This document shows, piece by piece, positions 1 to 5,468 of a stretch of DNA of 9,306 nucleotides. The position numbers were made by a program, and so were the translations under genes. The stretch is from F1-60-MAGs163 sp046091165 (GTDB lineage: Bacteria > Actinomycetota > Thermoleophilia > Solirubrobacterales > Solirubrobacteraceae): the NCBI GenBank assembly GCA_046091165.1, contig JBJTBE010000018.1, forward strand, positions 1 to 9,306, given 5' to 3'. Under the pieces are notes generated by a model. It saw nothing but the letters and a program-made list of their open reading frames with translations. It did not search any database and was not told where the DNA came from. Within the stretch, counting starts at the first letter, position 1. Every line of letters starts with the position of its first letter.

Positions 1-1203
1 CTACCGCCGCATGGCGAAGTCCAGCGCGAATGCCGCCGCAAGGCAAACGGCGCCGGCGCCGAACAGGAGCGGGTAGCCGATCCCTCCCTCGCCGAACTGG
101 TCGAGCAGGTAGGAGGTGCCGAAGGCGGCGATCGCCTGGCCGACCGCGAGGGCGGCAGTCGTAGCTCCCCAGAGCGCCCGATGGGCGTCGATGTTGCCTT
201 GGGAGATCTGCTGGCTGCGCAGCAGGAACGCGCCGACCAGCCCCGGCATCCCCAGCCCGGCCAGGAAGCTGGCCGCGGCCAGGAAGGCGGTCGAATCCCC
301 GGCCAGCAGCAGAACGCAGGAGGCCAGCTGCACGATGATTCCGGCCCGCAGCGTTGCCCTCAGCCCGATCCGCCCGGTGACAAAGGTGTAGAGCACCGGC
401 CCGATCAGCGAGCCCAGGCCGTAGACCAGCAGGTAGTGGGAGGCGTCGGTCACCCCGAGCCCGACGTCGCGGGCGATGTAGTCGACGAGGAAGACCATCT
501 GGGGCACCACGCCGATCGAGACCAGGCCGTACTGGAGCGGAAGCAGGCGGCCCTCGCGCGGGCGCTCTCCGGTCGGTGGCGCAGCGCTGGCGGCCGGGGC
601 CGGTGGCCACAGGCGCCACGTGGCAAGGGTGGTGGCCAGGGCCAGGGCGCCGAGCACGATCCACGCCAGTTCCACGCTGTCGGCCAGCAGTACCGGCATC
701 AGCGCGCCGGCGAAGATGATCCCGATTGTGGCCCCGTAGAGCAGCGTTTCGCCGATCGCCGGCCGGCGCTTCTCGGCCACGTAAACGAGCACGGCCGGCC
801 CGGCGAGCGCCATCAGCACGCCGCCGGTGATGCCGGAGACCACCCGCCAGGAAAAGAACCACGCGAACGGGAACGCTTCGCTCGAGCAGGCAAAGAACGA
901 AAGGGCGGTGAGCAGCATCATCACCCGCAGCACCGTCGTGGCCCGGAAGCGGCGGGCCAGCCGCGCCCCGGCCAGGGCGCCGAACAGGTAGCCGGCGAGG
1001 TTGGCCGCGGTGAGCAGGGAGGAGGTGCTGCCGCTGAACCAGCCGTCGATCACCAGGGCGGGCTGCAGCGGCCCGAAGGCAAACCGCGCCAGGCCCAGCC
1101 CGACGAAGATCGCCCCCATCGCGGCGATCGTCGCCAGGGCGACGTTTACCGGCTTGCCCCCGGTTCCGGCGGGCTCGCCGTGCGGGTGGTTGTGGCTGAG
1201 CAC
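1..1203 (-). CDS. YbfB/YjiJ-family MFS transporter
   Basis: Predicted 12-span inner-membrane transporter of the major facilitator superfamily, most like the YbfB/YjiJ (MFS_4) group; substrate unknown, probably efflux. The 400-residue length is normal. After a short His-rich N-terminus (HNHPHGE) the first span contains the group's hallmark LGLARFAFGPLQP (about residues 36-48), followed by TAANLAGYLFGALAG (span 2) and a basic loop ARLARRFRA. A Pro/Ala-rich cytoplasmic linker near residues 200-220 separates the two six-helix halves, and the second half begins with VVPQMVFLVDYIARDVGLG. Two GTG codons lie in tandem (1204-1206 and 1201-1203). I chose the inner one because a TAGGGT -10 hexamer on the minus strand (1215-1210) ends exactly 6 nt before it, the spacing seen at other starts here. 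It is divergent from the metallopeptidase gene. The stop TAG is the first triplet of the window. The family call is firm; the transported compound cannot be told. Confidence 0.9.
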   Translation of the reverse strand: MLSHNHPHGEPAGTGGKPVNVALATIAAMGAIFVGLGLARFAFGPLQPALVIDGWFSGSTSSLLTAANLAGYLFGALAGARLARRFRATTVLRVMMLLTALSFFACSSEAFPFAWFFSWRVVSGITGGVLMALAGPAVLVYVAEKRRPAIGETLLYGATIGIIFAGALMPVLLADSVELAWIVLGALALATTLATWRLWPPAPAASAAPPTGERPREGRLLPLQYGLVSIGVVPQMVFLVDYIARDVGLGVTDASHYLLVYGLGSLIGPVLYTFVTGRIGLRATLRAGIIVQLASCVLLLAGDSTAFLAAASFLAGLGMPGLVGAFLLRSQQISQGNIDAHRALWGATTAALAVGQAIAAFGTSYLLDQFGEGGIGYPLLFGAGAVCLAAAFALDFAMRR

Positions 1204-1209
1204 CACGCG

Positions 1210-1215
1210 ACCCTA
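1210..1215 (-). promoter_or_regulatory. -10 box of the MFS gene (leaderless)
   Basis: TAGGGT on the minus strand ends 6 nt before the GTG at 1203-1201, so transcription should begin at or next to the start codon. No good -35 box is visible 16-19 nt upstream and no Shine-Dalgarno sequence precedes the gene. Confidence 0.5.
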
Positions 1216-1251
1216 AGGGATGGCGGGCCGGGGTGCCCCTTGCTGGAAGCG

Positions 1252-1281
1252 TTCCCTGCCGGGGTGGCTACCGCGTAGACT
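1252..1281 (+). promoter_or_regulatory. Promoter of the metallopeptidase gene (leaderless)
   Basis: The -10 hexamer TAGACT (1276-1281) ends 6 nt before the TTG start at 1288. A weak -35 candidate TTCCCT (1252-1257) is 18 nt upstream. The 12-bp CGCGTAGACTGG around the -10 recurs at 2122-2133 before the next gene, which suggests related control. Confidence 0.55.
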
Positions 1282-1287
1282 GGTCGC

Positions 1288-2079
1288 TTGCGCTCGCTGA
1301 CCCGAACCGCCTGCATGCTCGCCGCCGTGGGGACCGTCGCCGGCGCCTCCGGCTGCGTCGAGCTGGACGAGACCCCGACCTACGCCTCCGAGGAGTCCAA
1401 GAGCCGGCTCGCCGGGTTCACGAAGGATCTCGGCGACGAGCTCAACGCCTTCTGGGGCGAGCAGTGGGGGGAAGGGTGGAAGCCGGCGAGAATCAAGGTG
1501 CCCAAGCGGGCGGCCGACACCGCCTGCGGCACGATCGACGCCGACGAGACCGGCCCGGCCTACTGCGGCGATGACCGCACGATGGTCCTGCCGGCCGCCT
1601 TCTTCCGCGATGAGATCATCGACGCCGACAACAGCGGCCGCAACGACGCCGCCGTCGCCGCCGTCGTCGGCCACGAGTTCGGCCATCACCTGCAGACCCT
1701 GAGCGGGATCGAGGAGGTCGTCGACCAGGCCGCCGAGGAGAACCCCGAGGTCGCCAACCTGATCTCGGTGGCCTACGAGCTCAACGCCGACTGCCTGATG
1801 GGCATCTGGATGTCCTCGGTCGATGACGAGAAGCGCCTGGAGCCGGGAGACCTCGAGGAGGTGCTCGGCGCGCTGGACAAGATCGGCGACGACAACCTCT
1901 CGGTCGACGCCGGGGTGGAGGTCGACCCCTCCGAGTTCAACCACGGCACCTCGGCCCAGCGCATCTACTGGTTTGCCGAGGGCTTCGACACACAGGACAT
2001 CGACGCCTGCAGCAAGGTCTTCGACGACCTCCTCGACGGCACCCTCGAGGAGGAGACCTTCTCGACCAGTTCGGACTGA
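1288..2079 (+). CDS. Putative neutral zinc metallopeptidase, lipoprotein
   Basis: Zinc-dependent peptidase of the YpfJ/KPN_02809 group (Pfam Zn_peptidase, PF04228), predicted to act outside the membrane. Residues 129-133 form the zinc site HEFGH (followed by HLQ), with H129 and H133 as ligands and E130 as catalytic base. The third ligand is probably E164 in YELNADCLMGIW, the usual second motif. The upstream GPAYCGDDRTMVLPAAFF (89-106) and downstream HGTSAQRIYWFAEGF (219-233) are also family signatures. The N-terminus is a short signal peptide ending in ASGC (C23), a slightly non-canonical lipobox, so lipid anchoring is likely but not certain. Starting at the ATG of residue 10 would leave too short a signal, so the TTG at 1288 is preferred; its promoter spacing agrees. 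Natural substrates of the family are poorly known. The mature protein is strongly acidic, especially its C-terminal tail. Confidence 0.9.
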   Translation: MRSLTRTACMLAAVGTVAGASGCVELDETPTYASEESKSRLAGFTKDLGDELNAFWGEQWGEGWKPARIKVPKRAADTACGTIDADETGPAYCGDDRTMVLPAAFFRDEIIDADNSGRNDAAVAAVVGHEFGHHLQTLSGIEEVVDQAAEENPEVANLISVAYELNADCLMGIWMSSVDDEKRLEPGDLEEVLGALDKIGDDNLSVDAGVEVDPSEFNHGTSAQRIYWFAEGFDTQDIDACSKVFDDLLDGTLEEETFSTSSD

Positions 2080-2099
2080 CCGCGGCCTGCGGCATCAAG

Positions 2100-2131
2100 T
2101 TGATCGCCGGGCGTGCGCTCACGCGTAGACT
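2100..2131 (+). promoter_or_regulatory. Promoter of the 70-residue membrane protein gene
   Basis: TAGACT (2126-2131) ends 8 nt before the ATG at 2140. TTGATC (2100-2105) could be the -35 box, though the 20-nt spacer is long. The hexamer sits in CGCGTAGACTGG (2122-2133), identical to the element before the metallopeptidase gene. Confidence 0.4.
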
Positions 2132-2139
2132 GGAAGCAG

Positions 2140-2352
2140 ATGCCCACTGTCGCCACCATCGCCATCGGGGTGATCGCCGTGCTCAAGGTTGCGAGCTTCG
2201 GCCTCGTGGTGCGCAGCGCTCTTCGCCCCCCGCCGGTTGGGCCCTCGAACATGGACGGCCCGGACGACAGCTGGCGCTGGTGGGAGGAGTTCGAGCCCGA
2301 GCCTGAGCCCCGGCGCCCAGGTGGCGCCGCGCGCGAGCTGACCCGCGTCTAG
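2140..2352 (+). CDS. Small single-span membrane protein, unknown function
   Basis: Seventy residues, not recognised. Residues 4-26 (VATIAIGVIAVLKVASFGLVVRS) form one predicted transmembrane helix. The rest is a short hydrophilic tail with DDSWRWWEEFEPEPEPRR, rich in Trp and acidic residues. The reading frame stays open upstream to a GTG at 2113, but the -10 hexamer TAGACT would then lie inside the gene. The ATG at 2140, 8 nt after the hexamer, gives a leaderless start like its neighbours. The gene begins 60 nt after the metallopeptidase stop and has its own promoter. Its stop codon shares the palindrome CTAG (2349-2352) with the stop of the convergent antitoxin-like gene. It could be an accessory envelope peptide. 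The membrane span and promoter argue for a real gene, but there is no homology that I can name. Confidence 0.55.
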   Translation: MPTVATIAIGVIAVLKVASFGLVVRSALRPPPVGPSNMDGPDDSWRWWEEFEPEPEPRRPGGAARELTRV

Positions 2353-2576
2353 CGGCGGGCCAATCTCATGCCGTCGGCCGCCGTAGCCTCCCAGGCGGCC
2401 TTGTCGCCCGCGGCCCACTCTTCCCATGCCGCCTCGTAGGCGGGCCCGAACTCCGAGGCCTGCAGCAGGCGCACCGCCCGCTGGATCACGGCGGAGCGGG
2501 AACCTATGCCCAGGCGCTCGGCGTACTCGTCGAGGAACCTGACGTCATTCTCGGTGAGGCTCACGCTCAGCTTCAT
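2349..2576 (-). CDS. Ribbon-helix-helix antitoxin, MazE-like
   Basis: A 75-residue DNA-binding protein of the ribbon-helix-helix (CopG/MetJ) fold. The N-terminal strand KLSVSLT (2-8), the helix ENDVRFLDEYAERLG and the second helix SRSAVIQRAVRLLQA (26-40) give the fold. The C-terminal part YEAAWEEWAAGDKAAWEATAADGM closely resembles, as I recall it, mycobacterial MazE-type antitoxins such as MazE9, where this tail binds and blocks the MazF RNase. Family knowledge predicts a dimer that represses its own promoter. No MazF-like ORF follows: downstream on the minus strand lie only antisense frames of the metallopeptidase gene, so the antitoxin is orphan or has taken a regulatory role. The ATG start is exact, since a TAACAT -10 box ends 6 nt before it. 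Its promoter is divergent from that of the beta-glycosidase gene within 71 bp, so it could influence both. Confidence 0.87.
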   Translation of the reverse strand: MKLSVSLTENDVRFLDEYAERLGIGSRSAVIQRAVRLLQASEFGPAYEAAWEEWAAGDKAAWEATAADGMRLARR

Positions 2577-2582
2577 ACCGAA

Positions 2583-2609
2583 ATGTTATCGGCGACAGGA
2601 GGACTCCAA
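2583..2609 (-). promoter_or_regulatory. Promoter of the MazE-like gene (leaderless)
   Basis: On the minus strand TAACAT (2588-2583) ends 6 nt before the ATG at 2576. TTGGAG (2609-2604) is a -35 candidate with a short 15-nt spacer. An autoregulatory operator would be expected here, but no clear inverted repeat is visible. Confidence 0.5.
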
Positions 2610-2635
2610 CCGCCGCGCCCCCGCTCTCCAGGGCA

Positions 2636-2641
2636 TATGCT
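2636..2641 (+). promoter_or_regulatory. -10 box of the beta-glycosidase gene (leaderless)
   Basis: TATGCT ends 6 nt before the GTG at 2648, the same spacing as at other starts in the window. No recognisable -35 box lies 16-19 nt upstream, so an activator or alternative sigma factor may be used. Confidence 0.5.
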
Positions 2642-2647
2642 CTGCCG

Positions 2648-4288
2648 GTGCCCGGTCTGCGCAGCATCCGCCTTGCGGTAGTCGCCTCGCTTGCGTTGGC
2701 CGCGCTCGCGCCTGCTGCCGCGAACGGCGCCCCGGCCGAGAAGTTTCCCAAGGGCTTCATGTGGGGAGTTGCCGGCTCGGGCTTCCAGACCGAGATGGGC
2801 GCCGGCGCTCAGAACTCCGACCCGGGCAGCGACTGGTGGGCGTGGGTCCGTGACCCGCAGAACATTGCCGACGGCCACGTGAGCGGCGACCTTCCCGAGA
2901 ACGGCCCCGGCGGCTGGGCCACCGCATTCGAAGGCGACATCAAGCTCGCCCGCGGCCTCGGGCTCAACACCTGGCGGATGGGGGTCGAGTGGAGCCGCAT
3001 CTTCCCCTCCTCGACCGCCTCGGTGGCCAACGGCACGAGCATCACCGCAGCCGACCTGCAGGAGCTGGACCGGCTAGCCGACCCGGACGCCGTCGCCCGC
3101 TACCGCACCATCATCGCCTCGGCTCGCAAGGCAGGTCTGCGGCCTCTGGTGACCCTCAACCACTTCACCCTTCCGCTCTGGGTCCACGACCCGATCGCGG
3201 TGCGCGACTCGCTCGCCGGCCGCGGCGCCGACGACCCGCTCCCCGCCGACCTGCCCGCCCGCTCGGGGTGGCTGAACGACGACACCGCTACCGAGTTCCG
3301 CAAGTACGCCGCCTACATGGGCTGGAAGTTCGGCGACCTGGTCGACTGGTGGGCGCCGCTCAACGAGCCGATGGTCGTTGCGGTCGGCGGCTACGTGAAC
3401 GTGCCGGGCGCCTACGCCAGCTGGTTTCCGCCCGGCGCCAACTCCTACGCAGCCGCCAGGACGGTGATCGAGACGATGGTCGCCGCCAACGCCGCCGCCT
3501 ACGACGAGCTGCGCGCCAACGACCGCACCGACTCCGACCGCGACCGCCGCGCCACCCGCATAGGCCTGGTCCACAACATGATCAACTTCGTTCCCGCCGA
3601 CCGCAGGAAGCCCGCGGACGTCAAGTCGACCGGCAACGCCGAGCAGATCTTCAACCGCACCTTCCCCAACGCGGTCATCAACGGCTTCCTGGACAGGAAC
3701 GTCAACGGCAAGGCCGACCCCGGCGAGAAGGACCCGAAGATGGCCGGAAAGGCCGATTTCCTGGGCGTCAACTACTACTTCCGCGGCCGCATCACCGGCC
3801 TGGGCACGTCGCTCAGCACGAACATCGGCCTGCTCGACTTCCTCCCCCAGGTCACCTACCGCTGGGCGCTCAACCCCGAAGGACCGCGGTGCCCGACCAC
3901 CTGCTCCGACTTCGGCAACGAGATCGACGTGAAGGGCTTTGGCGCTGTTCTGCGTGAGGCGGCCACCTACAAGCGGCCCCTCCTGGTTACAGAGAACGGA
4001 ATCGCCGACGCGGCAGACTCCAAGCGGCCGAAGTACCTCGTCCAGTCGCTTCACGAGGTCTACCGCCAGGCCGCCCGCCGCAGCCGGAGCGCGCCGGTGA
4101 TCGGCTGGATGCACTGGTCGCTTACCGACAACTTCGAGTGGTCGGCCGGCTACACGCCGAAGTTCGGCCTCTACTCCTACTCGCCGCAGACGCTCGAGCG
4201 CACCCCGCGCCGCAGCGCCGAGATCGTCCGCAGTATCGCCCGGGGCAACCGGATTCCCGGCCCGCTGGTCGATCGCTGGGTTCGCTAG
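2648..4288 (+). CDS. Secreted GH1 beta-glycosidase, archaeal LacS type
   Basis: Retaining glycoside hydrolase of family 1 that removes terminal beta-linked glucose, galactose or related sugars. Residues 1 to about 30 are a signal peptide (RSIRLAVVASLALAALAPAAA), so it is exported. The (beta/alpha)8 barrel starts at FPKGFMWGVAGSGFQTEM, with Q47 as the expected -1 subsite ligand. The stretch DWWAWVRDPQNIADGHV followed by SGDLPENGPGGW (62-90) and LPLWVHDP (175-182) match, from memory, the Sulfolobus LacS beta-glycosidase far better than ordinary bacterial BglA/BglB. LNEP gives the acid/base E240, VTENG the nucleophile E449, and HWSLTDNFEW (489-498) the sugar-binding Trp/Glu set. The 546 residues exceed LacS partly through the signal, a loop at 183-206 and a segment at 349-360 that matches an EF-hand calcium loop. 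It has its own promoter and a hairpin just past the stop. Function is confident at family level; sugar preference is not decided. Confidence 0.95.
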   Translation: MPGLRSIRLAVVASLALAALAPAAANGAPAEKFPKGFMWGVAGSGFQTEMGAGAQNSDPGSDWWAWVRDPQNIADGHVSGDLPENGPGGWATAFEGDIKLARGLGLNTWRMGVEWSRIFPSSTASVANGTSITAADLQELDRLADPDAVARYRTIIASARKAGLRPLVTLNHFTLPLWVHDPIAVRDSLAGRGADDPLPADLPARSGWLNDDTATEFRKYAAYMGWKFGDLVDWWAPLNEPMVVAVGGYVNVPGAYASWFPPGANSYAAARTVIETMVAANAAAYDELRANDRTDSDRDRRATRIGLVHNMINFVPADRRKPADVKSTGNAEQIFNRTFPNAVINGFLDRNVNGKADPGEKDPKMAGKADFLGVNYYFRGRITGLGTSLSTNIGLLDFLPQVTYRWALNPEGPRCPTTCSDFGNEIDVKGFGAVLREAATYKRPLLVTENGIADAADSKRPKYLVQSLHEVYRQAARRSRSAPVIGWMHWSLTDNFEWSAGYTPKFGLYSYSPQTLERTPRRSAEIVRSIARGNRIPGPLVDRWVR

Positions 4289-4290
4289 CC

Positions 4291-4329
4291 GCAAACCCTG
4301 GCGGGCATTGGCCCTCGGGTAGGGTTTGC
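4291..4329 (+). terminator. Hairpin after the beta-glycosidase gene, overlapping the next promoter
   Basis: A perfect 9-bp inverted repeat, GCAAACCCT (4291-4299) and AGGGTTTGC (4321-4329), starts 2 nt after the stop codon. An inner hairpin GGGC (4303-4306), loop ATTG, GCCC (4311-4314) lies between the arms. No T-run follows, as is common for actinobacterial terminators. The right arm contains the TAGGGT -10 hexamer of the next gene, so the structure could instead be an operator. Confidence 0.6.
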
Positions 4330-4368
4330 CCCGAAGTGCGCCCGCCGTTCAGCGTCAGTTACAGGGAG
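4320..4368 (+). promoter_or_regulatory. -10 box and ribosome binding site of the DUF4239 gene
   Basis: TAGGGT (4320-4325) is the likely -10 hexamer. The TTG directly behind it cannot be the start. A Shine-Dalgarno sequence AGGGAG (4363-4368) lies 5 nt before the GTG at 4374, so this is one of the few genes here with a leader (about 40 nt). It decides the start in favour of 4374. No clear -35 box is seen. Confidence 0.5.
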
Positions 4369-4373
4369 TGCCC

Positions 4374-5228
4374 GTGGCGATAATCGAGTGGCTGGTCAGC
4401 CTGCCTGTCTGGCTTACCTTCGTGGTGGTCATCGTCTTCTGGATGACGGTCGCCACCACGCTGTGGTGGCTGGCCAAGACGCTGGTACCGCACGAGAAGA
4501 TCGAGAAGCATCGCGACACCGCGGTCCGGATCCTCACCACGGTCTCCGCGTTCTACGCCTTCCTGCTCGGCTTCGTCGTCTCGCAGGAGTGGAGCAACGT
4601 CAACACGGTCCGTAACGACGTCGCCTCGGCTTCGGCCCAGCTCTACATCGGCAGCTACAACGCGGTGGCGCTTCCCAAGCCCTCCAGCAACGAGGCCCTC
4701 GGCGCCCTGCAGTCTTTCGGCAACTCGATCGTATGCCAGGACTTCCCCAGCCTTGCCAGGAGCGGCCGGCCTTCCGCGCAGACCGGGGAGGTGCTCGAGA
4801 AGTCCTTCTCGACAATCACCTCCCTGCCCTCAAGTGCCCAGAGCGCGCCGACCTTCAGTGACGTTATGAGCTCGCTGGAGAGCGCTTCGGAGTCACGCCG
4901 GCAATGGGTAAGCGCCGCCGCCGACGGGCTCCCCACGGTGATTCTCGTGATCATCCTGCTGGTCGCCTTCATCCTGCTCGGCGCTTTCTCAATCCAGTTC
5001 TCGGCCAGCCAGCGCGCCCACCTTCTCGCTCTCCTGGGAATTTCGGTCTTCATCGGCCTTGGGACCGGCCTGGTCATCGCCCTCAACCGGCCGTTCGCCG
5101 GCGCGGCGAAGATCAATTCCGCGGCCTTCATCGAAGGGGCCAACAGGAAGACGTTCGACTGCTCAAAGACGTCGAAGGGCTCAGCCCAGTGGGCGCCGCA
5201 CCCGCCGGCGCTCCGGGCCTCCCGCTAG
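4374..5228 (+). CDS. DUF4239 (bestrophin-like) membrane protein
   Basis: A 284-residue protein matching the DUF4239/bestrophin-like domain family (PF14023), whose role is not established; a channel-like function is suggested only by the family name. Four transmembrane spans are predicted: about residues 6-33, 52-70, 186-207 and 217-237. The usual landmarks are present: FYAFLLGFVVSQEWSNVNTVRNDVASASAQL after span 2, a soluble helical middle region, and the C-terminal LVIALNRPFAGAAKINSAAF, where the family normally has a DRPF-like motif followed by an F residue. The GTG at 4374 is chosen over upstream in-frame codons because of the Shine-Dalgarno sequence. The last 25-30 residues (from about TFDCSKTS) run past the usual family end. 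The stop codon lies in the first bases of the 162-bp direct repeat, overlapping the stop of the opposing gene fragment in a shared CTAG. Confidence 0.85.
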   Translation: MAIIEWLVSLPVWLTFVVVIVFWMTVATTLWWLAKTLVPHEKIEKHRDTAVRILTTVSAFYAFLLGFVVSQEWSNVNTVRNDVASASAQLYIGSYNAVALPKPSSNEALGALQSFGNSIVCQDFPSLARSGRPSAQTGEVLEKSFSTITSLPSSAQSAPTFSDVMSSLESASESRRQWVSAAADGLPTVILVIILLVAFILLGAFSIQFSASQRAHLLALLGISVFIGLGTGLVIALNRPFAGAAKINSAAFIEGANRKTFDCSKTSKGSAQWAPHPPALRASR

Positions 5229-5384
5229 CCGGCGTAGGAAGGCTTGCCGCAGACCACCCGCGTGGAGACCACCCGCTCGCCACGGGTCCTGATCCTCACC
5301 ACGCAGTTGGTGGAGCCGGCGACCCGGGTCTTGCGTGAGGAATCCTCGAACAGGCCGCAGGTCCATAGCCGCGAGTTGACCCGC
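5223..5384 (-). repeat. 162-bp direct repeat, left copy
   Basis: Matches 8038-8199 in the same orientation with four differences, at 5258, 5331, 5336 and 5366, each a C/T transition. The copies end sharply: 5222 against 8037 on one side and 5385 against 8200 on the other. It carries codons 47-98 and the stop of the secreted protein encoded at 8040-8336. Confidence 0.95.
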
Positions 5385-5407
5385 GCCTGGCTGCGGACCT
5401 TCTGCAC
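5225..5407 (-). pseudogene. Headless fragment of the 98-residue secreted protein gene
   Basis: This is the 3' part of a gene like the one at 8040-8336. Fifty-two residues (RVNSRLWTCGLFEDSS to GKPSYAG) are identical except for one Lys/Arg change; three of the four base differences are silent. The frame is open upstream to a GTG at 5407 (VQKVRSQA) and on to a stop at 5456-5458, but there is no signal peptide and the first cysteine of the intact protein (C45) is lost. No promoter like those of the neighbours precedes it on this strand. The region upstream is occupied by the promoter of the divergent secreted-protein gene at 5469. It is best read as a displaced or truncated remnant and is unlikely to be exported. 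A short intracellular peptide cannot be excluded. Confidence 0.75.
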
Positions 5408-5433
5408 CCGCCGGTCTCCGTCGCCCCTTCGGT

Positions 5434-5462
5434 TTGGCAGGCTCTCTGTCGGCCGCTAATCT
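5434..5462 (+). promoter_or_regulatory. Promoter of the 366-residue secreted protein gene (leaderless)
   Basis: TTGGCA (5434-5439), a 17-nt spacer and TAATCT (5457-5462) form a near-consensus sigma-70 type promoter. The -10 box ends 6 nt before the ATG at 5469. This is the clearest promoter in the window. Confidence 0.75.
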
Positions 5463-5468
5463 CGGGAT

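Noticed and set aside
181..1278. Plus-strand ORF of 365 codons opposite the MFS gene
   Set aside because: It is a GC-rich antisense frame with low-complexity Gly/Gln/Arg/His content and no domain. The minus strand encodes a clear 12-span transporter.
1213..1944. Minus-strand ORF of 243 codons opposite the metallopeptidase
   Set aside because: It is antisense to a gene with intact HEFGH and ELNAD motifs, its composition is Val/Gly/Ala-biased, and it lacks a promoter of the kind seen at real genes here.
3074..4294. Minus-strand ORF of 406 codons opposite the beta-glycosidase
   Set aside because: It is a third-position GC artefact rich in Val/Gly/Ala/Arg with no recognisable domain, wholly antisense to a well-conserved GH1 gene.
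4326..4373. TTG start at 4326 for the DUF4239 protein
   Set aside because: It directly follows the -10 hexamer, so it would not be transcribed. The GTG at 4374 has a Shine-Dalgarno sequence at the right distance.
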